A DNA stretch of 41,763 nt from a bacterium (GCA_013202285.1 JABMRV010000166.1:1-41763); one strand, 5' to 3'; shown: positions 31,807-38,398, counted from the first letter of the stretch. A program made the numbers and translations. Notes: a model not told the origin generated them from the letters alone.

Positions 31807-33234
31807 TTATTTAGGATCGATTGATTCCAAGGCAACACTTCTACGGGGAATCGTTACAGTAAACTTGCTTCCCTTACCGGCTTCAGAATCGATTTGAATC
31901 GATCCCCCATGCGAGTTGGCGATCTTATTGGCGATGAATAATCCCAGTCCGGTTCCCTCATGACCTTTTGAAGAGAAGAACAGACTGAACGCTTTCTCTT
32001 TTGTTTCCTGTTCCATGCCGATGCCGTTGTCCTCGACCTCGAACAGGATTTCATCAGGATTGCTTTTCAAGCGAAAACAGACTTGGTGATGATCTTTCTT
32101 ACGGTCAACCCTGCATGCATCGAGTGAGTTTTCAAGAAGGTTTATCAATAGCGATCTTATCGCCTTGGCATCAACATCGAACTTCCCTGAGTCTTCCTGC
32201 AATTCGGTTTTAAGATCGATATTGAGTTCTGTGGCTTTCGTTTCAACTACTTTTATAACTTCATCTGCGAGATCCAATATGGAAACATGCTCCCAGTTCA
32301 TCTCCCGATCCTTGGCGTAATAAAGAATATCGAGTACCATGCTGCGGATGCGGTTGATATTGCGCATGACTATTTCCCAGCCTTTTTCAAGGCGGTCACG
32401 GTTGTCATTCTGCAAACCTTTGTTCACCAAGTAGATACCACCGTTCAAGCCGTTCAGCAGTCCCTTGATGCCATGAGAGATTGAACCGATAAGCAATCCG
32501 ATCGAGGCGAGCTGATCCTGCAGTTCGCGAATCTGAGTGATATCCGAGGTCATTTCGATGACATTTATTATTTTTCCCGTGGCGTCTCTGATGGGGGCAG
32601 TGTGGACGAGAACGTTCATTGTCTTACCCTGGAGTGATGTGACCATCTCCTCGTGAAAATGCACTTCACCATCGGCAAAGGTCTGTCGAACCGTGCATGG
32701 ATAACATTCTTCAGTTCGATGCTTGTAAGCTTCGAAGCATTTGCGACCAAGTGAGTTTCCAAAGGCTTCAAGGTGGAGTCGATTAGCGTGGACAATATTC
32801 AGATCGGCATCCTGAATCGATATGAAACAGGGAACTTCCTCAAAGAGCATCTTGTAGCGGTTCTGGCTTTCACGAAACTGTTTCTGCAGGGCTTTAATCT
32901 CGGTGATGTCCGTTGACATCTCCATCACCGCGATTATTTCACCATCTTTATTCCGAATCGGAGTGGTATATACGATGACTGAGACGTCGGTTCCATCGAG
33001 GCATCTGACCTGTTCTTCGCTTGAATGTTGCTGACCGTCACGAAAGGTTTTTTCAACAGTGCAAACCTCGCACTTCTCTGAGCGACCCTTATACACCTGG
33101 TAGCAGTATCTTCCCTTATAATCCCCGAAATCTTCTATGAACCTTCTATTTGCCGTAATGACGCGCAGATTACGATCCTGTACCGTGAGGTAGCATGGCA
33201 TTTCATCGAAGTAATCTCTATAAGGTAAATCCAT
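31807..33234 (-). CDS. Soluble sensor histidine kinase with two cysteine-bearing PAS domains
   Basis: The 475-residue kinase has PAS1 (about 8-115) with C44, C55 and C58, and PAS2 (about 128-238) with C166, C177 and C180. Both share the pattern C-(F/Y)-x2-Y-x6-C-x2-C-T-V-x2-TFxDG. The kinase core follows: H254 in SISHGIKGLL, N box LLINLLENSLDA (about 362-373), DNGIGM (402-407) and GTGLGL (427-432). No membrane segment is seen, so it senses a cytoplasmic signal. Three-cysteine PAS domains are known from anaerobes and suit a metal, iron-sulfur or thiol redox signal, but the ligand is not shown here. It lies between the receiver-fused DsrK-like gene and the stand-alone receiver gene, both likely partners. 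Confidence 0.92.
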   Translation of the reverse strand: MDLPYRDYFDEMPCYLTVQDRNLRVITANRRFIEDFGDYKGRYCYQVYKGRSEKCEVCTVEKTFRDGQQHSSEEQVRCLDGTDVSVIVYTTPIRNKDGEIIAVMEMSTDITEIKALQKQFRESQNRYKMLFEEVPCFISIQDADLNIVHANRLHLEAFGNSLGRKCFEAYKHRTEECYPCTVRQTFADGEVHFHEEMVTSLQGKTMNVLVHTAPIRDATGKIINVIEMTSDITQIRELQDQLASIGLLIGSISHGIKGLLNGLNGGIYLVNKGLQNDNRDRLEKGWEIVMRNINRIRSMVLDILYYAKDREMNWEHVSILDLADEVIKVVETKATELNIDLKTELQEDSGKFDVDAKAIRSLLINLLENSLDACRVDRKKDHHQVCFRLKSNPDEILFEVEDNGIGMEQETKEKAFSLFFSSKGHEGTGLGLFIANKIANSHGGSIQIDSEAGKGSKFTVTIPRRSVALESIDPK

Positions 33235-33321
33235 AATTCGATACTTACATTATACAAAGACTATAGTAGAAGCGCAAATTTGTTATTTTGTTCGTTCATA
33301 TCGTCCGGAACCGAAACTGCT

Positions 33322-35055
33322 TTATGCGAGTTCGAGGATTTTTCGGACGTTCAGCATTAAGGTGTCTTCATCCACCGGTTTATCGAGATAACCTTCCGGT
33401 GGAGTAACTGGGCGGTCATAGATAAGTCTCCGCAATTCCGGTCTCCCCGTGATGATACACACCTTAATACCAGCGGTCGCCGGGTTGTTGCGCAACTCTT
33501 CAAAAACCTTGCCTCCATCCTTGCCCGGCATATTGAGATCTAAAGTCATCAGGTCGGGTTTCTCCTTGAGAGCAAGTTCAACTGCAGTATCTCCATCGAG
33601 TGCTTCGAGTACTTCTGCTCCGTTGTCTTCAAGAACCGAGCTGAAAAACGTAAGGATATCCGGTTCATCATCAACGACGAGAATTTTATATCCCTTCAGG
33701 ACGGGTTCTTTCACTACTTCTTCAACCGCCGGTACTTCGACGATCACCTTCTTCTCAGGGATAATCAATGCGTTAGCTACCAGGTTCACGAGCTGGGACA
33801 CTTCCATTCCGAGCTTGTAATGCCTGATTACATCGGTCAAACCGTCCACGCAGTTATGACAGGATGTAACAACGATTTCAGCGCCTGTTGCTGTTAACTG
33901 ATCGGCTTTAACTTTTGCGGATTTGAGACGATTCGGCGTGTATTCCGACATCGACATTGCGCCGCCTCCGCCTGTGCAGCAGTAGTTCTCCGCACGATTG
34001 GGATACATTTCACGCCAATCCGTTACAACGAGTTCCAGAAGTTCACGTGGTTCTTCAAACAATCCGCAGCTACGGGCGTTATTGCAGGAATCGTGGAATG
34101 TTACCGGCGTGGTGTTTCTCGTTTTATCGACCTTTATTCTGCCTTCCCTGATGTACCTGAGCATGGTAATAACAGAGCTTTCCATCTCAAAATCTATATC
34201 CATACCAGCCCAGTTCGGTCCTTCGCAGCGTGTCGAACGGTAACCGTGACCGCATTCGGAGATCACTAATTTCCTGCCTTTAAGTTCACTAACCTTTTCA
34301 TACAATCGACGTGCAACAGCGCCTCCAAGCGCATCATCACCGGAGAACAGACCGAAATTCGTCATGTCCCAACCTTCGCTCGGCATAGTCCAGTTTTCAC
34401 CGGCATTATGAAAGATCTTGGCGGCATCGGCGATGGTGCGGGGATCGTACTTAACTTCTCGCGGATTGATTGAATAGACGACTTCACAGTTCATCTTATC
34501 TATAGGAATAATGGCTGTATCGTCCTCTAATTCCAACTGCAGTTCATCTGACATCCATTCCAGTGTATCGATATAATCTTCTTTGAGGACTCCCATCTGA
34601 TTGCCGATTTCCCACTGATCCTTGCTGACCACCGCAACACCTTCAGGCATAATACCGACCGAAACGAGCAGACCGCGTGTCATGCGGTTGTAAGTGGCGA
34701 AATCAACCCCCATCGGACAGTTTATGGAACAACGCCTGCAGTTAGTGCACTTCCCGAAGACGATATCCTTCAATTCCTCAAGTTCTTCATCGGTAAATAT
34801 ACTCTTCCCACCTACCCACCATGGGAATATCCTTCCCGTCCAGTCGAAATGACGTTTAAAAATCTTACGAAGTCTATCAGCTTTATAGGCTGGAGCGTAT
34901 GTGGGATCATCGGGATTAGCGAGGACATAGTGGCATGCTTCAGTACACATTCCGCAATGTACGCACGCCACCAGTGAACCGACCATCTGGCGATTTAGTT
35001 TCTGACCGAGACGTTCAAGAAATTTCTCTGCTTTGTAGGATCTATGTTTACTCAA
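33322..35055 (-). CDS. DsrK/HdrD-like iron-sulfur protein fused to a C-terminal receiver domain
   Basis: The 577-residue fusion has a first 4Fe-4S motif, C31/C34/C37/C41 (last Cys followed by His, not Pro), and a second, C103/C106/C109/C113 followed by Pro. The cysteine-rich catalytic part has SEC268GH, HDSC324N, NYC359C360TGGG and C399HNC402. A Val/Glu/Pro-rich linker (about 435-453) leads to a full receiver domain at 455-577 with D462-D463, phospho-acceptor D506 (TLDLNMPGKDG) and K559 (GYLDKP). The first part matches subunit K of DsrMKJOP and HdrD, and would exchange electrons with the membrane cytochrome b upstream. The receiver suggests that phosphorylation by the adjacent kinase controls catalysis or assembly. 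The start is TTG at 35055, overlapping the stop of a 35-codon ORF, with GGGG upstream. Fusion across an assembly join is unlikely because the frame is continuous and the linker is natural-looking. Confidence 0.88.
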   Translation of the reverse strand: MSKHRSYKAEKFLERLGQKLNRQMVGSLVACVHCGMCTEACHYVLANPDDPTYAPAYKADRLRKIFKRHFDWTGRIFPWWVGGKSIFTDEELEELKDIVFGKCTNCRRCSINCPMGVDFATYNRMTRGLLVSVGIMPEGVAVVSKDQWEIGNQMGVLKEDYIDTLEWMSDELQLELEDDTAIIPIDKMNCEVVYSINPREVKYDPRTIADAAKIFHNAGENWTMPSEGWDMTNFGLFSGDDALGGAVARRLYEKVSELKGRKLVISECGHGYRSTRCEGPNWAGMDIDFEMESSVITMLRYIREGRIKVDKTRNTTPVTFHDSCNNARSCGLFEEPRELLELVVTDWREMYPNRAENYCCTGGGGAMSMSEYTPNRLKSAKVKADQLTATGAEIVVTSCHNCVDGLTDVIRHYKLGMEVSQLVNLVANALIIPEKKVIVEVPAVEEVVKEPVLKGYKILVVDDEPDILTFFSSVLEDNGAEVLEALDGDTAVELALKEKPDLMTLDLNMPGKDGGKVFEELRNNPATAGIKVCIITGRPELRRLIYDRPVTPPEGYLDKPVDEDTLMLNVRKILELA

Positions 35056-35159
35056 TGATTTTCCCCGTTGTCGAACTCCTCATACCGTAATTTAAGCTCG
35101 GAAACGATGACATTCTTGTCGGCGGTACAGAGGAGTATGTTGTACTTTGAATTTATCAA
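35052..35159 (-). CDS. Small 35-residue ORF nested between the cytochrome b and DsrK-like genes
   Basis: On the minus strand a TTG codon (35159-35157) overlaps the TGA stop of the cytochrome gene. The frame runs 35 codons and its own TGA overlaps the TTG start of the DsrK-like fusion (TTGA in both junctions). The predicted peptide begins INSKYNILLCTADKNVI and ends DNGENH; it is charged and has one cysteine. It looks like strand 1 and helix 1 of a receiver domain but lacks the acidic pair, so it may be a relic or a true small subunit. Perfect stop-start overlaps at both ends argue for translation; the lack of a clear ribosome site and the double TTG usage argue against. I do not recognise a family. 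Confidence 0.45.
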   Translation of the reverse strand: MINSKYNILLCTADKNVIVSELKLRYEEFDNGENH

Positions 35160-35848
35160 TTTTGCTGTTTTTCAGGTTGATTGCTATGTTTCATAGGGTA
35201 AATTCCTCTATATCCCATGGTCTTTCCGAAATAATATCTGGTGAATGGGTAATACAAATAGTGTGAAATTTTGCTGAAGGGGACGTAAATCAGGAAGAAT
35301 GCAGTCAGAATGAAATAGATCAACAGGATTGTTTCACCCTTCTCATGCTGATTGGGGACGGATAGAAATGCGAAGAAAAACCAGACGGTTAGAAGAATCA
35401 GTGAGAAGTAATCGTCTGGTGTGCTGATGGAACGCATGACAGGTTTGGATATCCGCCTGACAATCCGCATTATTGCTATGATGAAAGCCGCCCCGATTAC
35501 CACTTGGAATAGAAGAACTATTCCTTTATTATTAAGGATATTACCGAGATAAGGTATGATGACTGACAATGCTATTGCGGCTGTCACCCCCATGTGAAAA
35601 ACCCCAAACTGAAACCACATCAGGATGTGTTTTTGCGTGCTTTCCATTGACCAGGGCATAAAAATGTTTGCCCAGGAGTAGATGATTCCCTTTTTTGGTG
35701 TAGTGCCGATGACACCGGTTGGGGCTTGTCTTTCACGACCTGCCTTGAACCTCATCAGCCATATTATGCGTATCGTGTAAACGGATGCCATTATAATCAG
35801 GGCGATCTCTTGAAGTCTATGTTCAGCGAAATGCAGTAATTCGCTCAT
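35156..35848 (-). CDS. NarI/DsrM-like membrane cytochrome b subunit (second copy)
   Basis: The 230-residue membrane protein has about five hydrophobic segments: an N-terminal one near ALIIMASVYTIRIIWL, then those around FGVFHMGVTAAIAL, LLFQVVIGAAFIIAI, LILLTVWFFFAFL and TILLIYFILTAFFLIYV. Candidate haem b ligands are His residues in LLHFAEHR, QKHILMWFQFGVFHMG and FSKISHYLYYPF. The C-terminal FTRYYFGKTMGYRG end is basic and cytoplasmic. It is shorter than the cytochrome at 1672-2586. It is encoded just before the small ORF and the DsrK-like fusion, which would be its electron partner. This order (membrane subunit, then iron-sulfur subunit) matches that of the first module. Confidence 0.85.
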   Translation of the reverse strand: MSELLHFAEHRLQEIALIIMASVYTIRIIWLMRFKAGRERQAPTGVIGTTPKKGIIYSWANIFMPWSMESTQKHILMWFQFGVFHMGVTAAIALSVIIPYLGNILNNKGIVLLFQVVIGAAFIIAIMRIVRRISKPVMRSISTPDDYFSLILLTVWFFFAFLSVPNQHEKGETILLIYFILTAFFLIYVPFSKISHYLYYPFTRYYFGKTMGYRGIYPMKHSNQPEKQQN

Positions 35849-35877
35849 TGTGTTCCTTCCGTTTGTTGTTTAGTAAA

Positions 35878-36408
35878 CTATGCCAGAGACTGTAGAGCTT
35901 CCAGGAACGGTGTGTACTCCCTGGTGTCCAGTGGGCAGACAACGATCTCTTCAAGGTTAGTCTCTCCTTCGAGATATTCCTTGATACTCTGCAACATGAT
36001 ATCAGCGCACATCGGCAGGGGGGTTCCGTAGAAACCGGCTCCCATCGGCGGAAAAGCAAGTTTTTTGATTCCCTTTTCTTCCGCCTTTTTCAGGCTGTTC
36101 ATCATGGTTGTCTTCAGTTTAGTTTTGGTGTCTTCTTCCTGAAATTTGGGTCCGACAGCATGAACTATATAATCAGCCTTCATCTCTCCGGCTTTGGAGA
36201 CATAAACATCTCCGATATTCAGCTCCTCGACCTTCTCCAGTTCCTCCTTGATAGATGGTCCGCCGCGCATCGAGATAGAGTTACCAAAACCCGATCCAAG
36301 TACAAGATCAGACGTGGCGTAATAGACAAATGCTTCAATATCCAAGTCGGTTATATCTCCTTTTACTAATCGGATGATACTGTGATTGATATGTTTACTG
36401 TCAGACAT
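35878..36408 (-). CDS. Macro-domain protein (ADP-ribose-type binding fold)
   Basis: The 176-residue single macro domain has the nucleotide-binding start VKGDITDLDIEAFVYYAT, the diphosphate loop SGFGNSISMRGGPSI, the YIVHAVGPKF strand and the second loop FPPMGAGFYGTPL. The classical NAAN tetrad after the second strand is YYAT here, so the catalytic asparagine of ADP-ribosyl hydrolases is absent. Binding of ADP-ribose, O-acetyl-ADP-ribose or another nucleotide is still plausible; hydrolysis is doubtful. It lies between the MerR regulator (78 nt upstream) and the cytochrome gene (29 nt downstream) and is probably in their operon. It could link NAD-derived metabolites to the redox complex (inference). 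Confidence 0.85.
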   Translation of the reverse strand: MSDSKHINHSIIRLVKGDITDLDIEAFVYYATSDLVLGSGFGNSISMRGGPSIKEELEKVEELNIGDVYVSKAGEMKADYIVHAVGPKFQEEDTKTKLKTTMMNSLKKAEEKGIKKLAFPPMGAGFYGTPLPMCADIMLQSIKEYLEGETNLEEIVVCPLDTREYTPFLEALQSLA

Positions 36409-36485
36409 TTAGGTTAAACTCCCTGTTTCAGAGGTTGTAGATGGTTCTTTTTATAAATTCCAGAAATAGCTTTATCTCTGAGTTC

Positions 36486-36986
36486 TTATTGGCTTTTTCC
36501 CCTGGTACGGAATGTATCGTGCAACAGCGGTTTGAGATCTTCGGTACAATAAATGCTGAATCGATAAACTACGCATTTACTACAACTTGGAATAACTGCG
36601 CATCCTTTATGTTGATGTAATACCCAGCAGGGTCTTTCGGAACTCACAGTCGCCGGGCAGTTTTGACGATGATCCGGAAAACACTCCTTCAGCTCCCAGC
36701 ACGGTATTAGTGCCCAGATACGCAGGATACCTTCTATATTCAGACCTTTGGTTTTAACCAGATACTGTATCTTGCGAATTCGTTCAATATCTTCAAATGA
36801 GACCATACGACGGTTTGTCTTAGTACGGTAGAAGACAATCAATCCGGCTGCCTCGTACTTCCGAAGAGCAGACTCGGAGAGCTTGGTGATTCGCGCTGCT
36901 TCTCCTATATACATCACCGGATCGTCGGTATCAACACTTAAGATCGGAGAGTGTTCCTGAAACCAGTCACTTATGTAGCTGTTCAA
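36486..36986 (-). CDS. MerR-type transcriptional regulator with C-terminal eight-cysteine domain (paralogue 2)
   Basis: The 166-residue protein aligns without a gap to the regulator at 974-1471 through the DNA-binding domain (YIGEAARITKLSESALRKYE, wing RTKTNRRMVSFEDIERI) and the cysteine domain. C96, C102, C110, C120, C129, C135, C138 and C147 stand at the same eight residue numbers. The two proteins are most similar in residues 38-100. The cysteine set could bind zinc or an iron-sulfur cluster. It is the first gene of the minus-strand cluster ending at 30360 and is preceded by a 13-bp inverted repeat at 37009-37039. Its position next to a DsrMK-like module repeats that of paralogue 1. Confidence 0.86.
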   Translation of the reverse strand: MNSYISDWFQEHSPILSVDTDDPVMYIGEAARITKLSESALRKYEAAGLIVFYRTKTNRRMVSFEDIERIRKIQYLVKTKGLNIEGILRIWALIPCWELKECFPDHRQNCPATVSSERPCWVLHQHKGCAVIPSCSKCVVYRFSIYCTEDLKPLLHDTFRTRGKSQ

Positions 36987-37008
36987 TATGTCAACGCCTT
37001 TATATATT

Positions 37009-37039
37009 TTGAATTTTGAATTATTTATTCAATATTCAA
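37009..37039. promoter_or_regulatory. Inverted repeat upstream of MerR gene 2 (candidate operator)
   Basis: TTGAATTTTGAAT (37009-37021) and ATTCAATATTCAA (37027-37039) are inverted repeats with 12 of 13 matches, separated by 5 nt. The site lies 23 to 53 nt before the MerR ATG on the minus strand, the usual place for autoregulation. It is very AT-rich, so chance cannot be excluded. The CAATAT core also occurs upstream of MerR gene 1. Confidence 0.4.
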
Positions 37040-37142
37040 CATCCACATCAGCCTACACTATTTATGCTAAGAAAGTTACACTTTAAAGTCAAGCATAAAA
37101 ACTGCAAAATGACTCATGACGCTATTTTTTTTGCCATGTTTA

Positions 37143-37171
37143 TTGTAATTACACAAATGAGTTGCTAAATT
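37143..37171 (+). promoter_or_regulatory. Candidate promoter of the corrinoid operon
   Basis: TTGTAA (37143-37148) and TAAATT (37166-37171) are 17 nt apart, each 4/6 to the sigma-70 boxes, in an AT-rich stretch. They end 50 nt before the structured leader at 37221. The support is weak. Confidence 0.28.
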
Positions 37172-37220
37172 ATAAATTAACAATCTATCAGGATTCAATT
37201 TGAAAGCGTATCTACTAACA

Positions 37221-37295
37221 TCCACTTGAGGACGTGACAGAGACCAGTGTAGCTGGTCTTGCCGGGAAAAGGTGATCCCGAAGTCGTCAGGTGGG
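37221..37295 (+). ncRNA. Predicted three-way-junction leader RNA upstream of the corrinoid operon
   Basis: An outer stem pairs 37221-37233 (TCCACTTGAGGAC) with 37283-37295 (GTCGTCAGGTGGG); it has 12 pairs with one mismatch and two G-U pairs. Inside are two hairpins, AGACCAG/CTGGTCT (37241-37259, loop TGTAG) and CGGGA/TCCCG (37263-37280, loop AAAGGTGA). This closes a three-way junction. I do not recognise a cobalamin, SAM, SAH, TPP or THF riboswitch consensus. It lies 200 nt upstream of the SAM methyltransferase gene, where a riboswitch or attenuator could act. Structure is by eye only. The orientation is assumed from the downstream operon. Confidence 0.4.
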
Positions 37296-37327
37296 ATAGT
37301 ACTCATTCTCGCCTGATTCCGACTTCA

Positions 37328-37424
37328 TCCGCCAGCAGGCGGACTTCTCGCTATATCTATTCGTCTTCACTATCACCTCCTTCCCGTGAATCGTCCTCGT
37401 ATCGTAATCCGCCAATCGGCGGAT
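37328..37424. repeat. Two related GC-rich hairpins
   Basis: TCCGCC-AGCA-GGCGGA at 37328-37343 and ATCCGCC-AATC-GGCGGAT at 37407-37424 share arms and differ in loop, with about 60 nt between them. They look like copies of a small dispersed palindromic repeat. They lie in the leader region of the corrinoid operon and no gene is seen from 36987 to 37497. Confidence 0.5.
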
Positions 37425-37497
37425 ACAATCAGATTCAAGGGTACAGGGATTATACAAACTATAACCCCTGTGTAATCTACAATTTAAGGGAGGATCC

Positions 37498-38295
37498 ATG
37501 AAAAAACTGGACATCCATCTGTCAGAGGTTCAGGCTGTCTATGACGGCGCTGAAGGAGTGCTCTGGGAACTCATCATGGGCGAACAGATCCATGTGGGCG
37601 GTTTCAAATCAAGTATGGAGCTTGCCACCAGAGCAGGTATCAAGGAAGGCATGCACGGCATTGATCTGTGCTCGGCGCTGGGCGCGGGTTGCCGCTTCCT
37701 TGCCAAGAATTTCAATGTAACCATGGTCGGTTATGACGGAACAACCACCATGATTGAGAAAGCCAAAGCTCGGACTACAGAGGAGGGCTTGGGCGAGATG
37801 ATCGAAAACCGGATGGGAGATGTGACGTCGATTTCATTCGGCGACGGCGTCTTCGACTTTGTATGGGGTGAAGATGCCTGGTGTTATGTTGACGACAAGG
37901 CGAAACTGATATCGGAGGCAGTGCGGGTACTCAAACCCGGCGGGATACTCGCCTTTACCGACTGGATCGAAGGTCCCAATTCTCTCTCCGATGAGGAAGC
38001 CGAACGAATCTGTACTTTTATGAAGTTTCCTTACTTGCAGAACCGTTCGGGGTACGAGGAACTTATCAGATCTCACGGACTGACCATCACTGAGAGCACG
38101 GATCTGACTGAGGAGTTCGCGGGATATGTCGATTTTTACATCAAGATGCTGACCGACCAGCTTACTTTTGATGCACTCAAAATTATCGGCGACAATATGG
38201 AGCTTTTCCAGGCAATGGGTGGTGAAATGGCATTCATGGCAGAGAAAGCTCACGAAGGTAAAATGGGGCGCGGTCGCTTCATCGCCAGGAAGTAG
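37498..38295 (+). CDS. SAM-dependent methyltransferase, sarcosine/dimethylglycine N-methyltransferase-like
   Basis: The 265-residue class I methyltransferase has SAM motif I as GIDLCSALGAG (54-64), D80 for the ribose, GDV (107-109) for the adenine, VWGEDAWCY (122-130) and LKPGGILAFTDW (145-156). The N-terminal VYDG...GEQIHVGGF segment and the GEDA motif match sarcosine/dimethylglycine and related N-methyltransferases that lead to glycine betaine. The usual DIGAGYG is DLCSALGAG here, with an unusual Cys at 58. A strong ribosome site, GGGAGG, precedes the ATG. It is the first gene of an operon with a corrinoid protein, a UroD-type methyltransferase and a corrinoid activator. It may therefore act on a methylamine-type compound or on a corrinoid methyl group (inference). 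Substrate unknown. Confidence 0.82.
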   Translation: MKKLDIHLSEVQAVYDGAEGVLWELIMGEQIHVGGFKSSMELATRAGIKEGMHGIDLCSALGAGCRFLAKNFNVTMVGYDGTTTMIEKAKARTTEEGLGEMIENRMGDVTSISFGDGVFDFVWGEDAWCYVDDKAKLISEAVRVLKPGGILAFTDWIEGPNSLSDEEAERICTFMKFPYLQNRSGYEELIRSHGLTITESTDLTEEFAGYVDFYIKMLTDQLTFDALKIIGDNMELFQAMGGEMAFMAEKAHEGKMGRGRFIARK

Positions 38296-38316
38296 AGACG
38301 AATAAATCGGACAGCG

Positions 38317-38352
38317 GCAGGAGGAGGCAGCTCAGGCTCAGCCTTCTCCTGC
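38317..38352 (+). repeat. Intercistronic stem-loop
   Basis: GCAGGAGGAGGC (38317-38328) pairs with GCCTTCTCCTGC (38341-38352) with one G-U, and the loop AGCTCAGGCTCA has its own small AGC/GCT stem. No T-run follows. It may moderate transcription between the methyltransferase and the corrinoid protein or protect the mRNA. Confidence 0.5.
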
Positions 38353-38367
38353 TGGGTTCGGAGATAA

Positions 38368-38395
38368 GGGATGAGGGATGAGGGATGAGGGCTGA
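38368..38395 (+). repeat. Tandem heptamer GGGATGA overlapping the ribosome-site region
   Basis: Three perfect copies of GGGATGA (38368-38388) plus one variant, GGGCTGA (38389-38395), end 3 nt before the TTG start of the corrinoid protein gene. Each copy has a GGATGAGG-like ribosome-site element. Copy-number change would move or multiply ribosome sites. Confidence 0.7.
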
Positions 38396-38398
38396 AAA

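Noticed and set aside
37076-37306. 76-codon minus-strand frame over the proposed leader RNA
   Set aside because: No ribosome site or family features; it overlaps the structured region and looks like non-coding sequence.
37297-37390. Minus-strand AAGGAGGTGAT followed by GTG and a 27-codon frame
   Set aside because: The ribosome site is perfect, but the frame passes through a hairpin repeat, has no recognisable content and lies in the leader of the opposite operon. Chance is likely; conservation would change this view.
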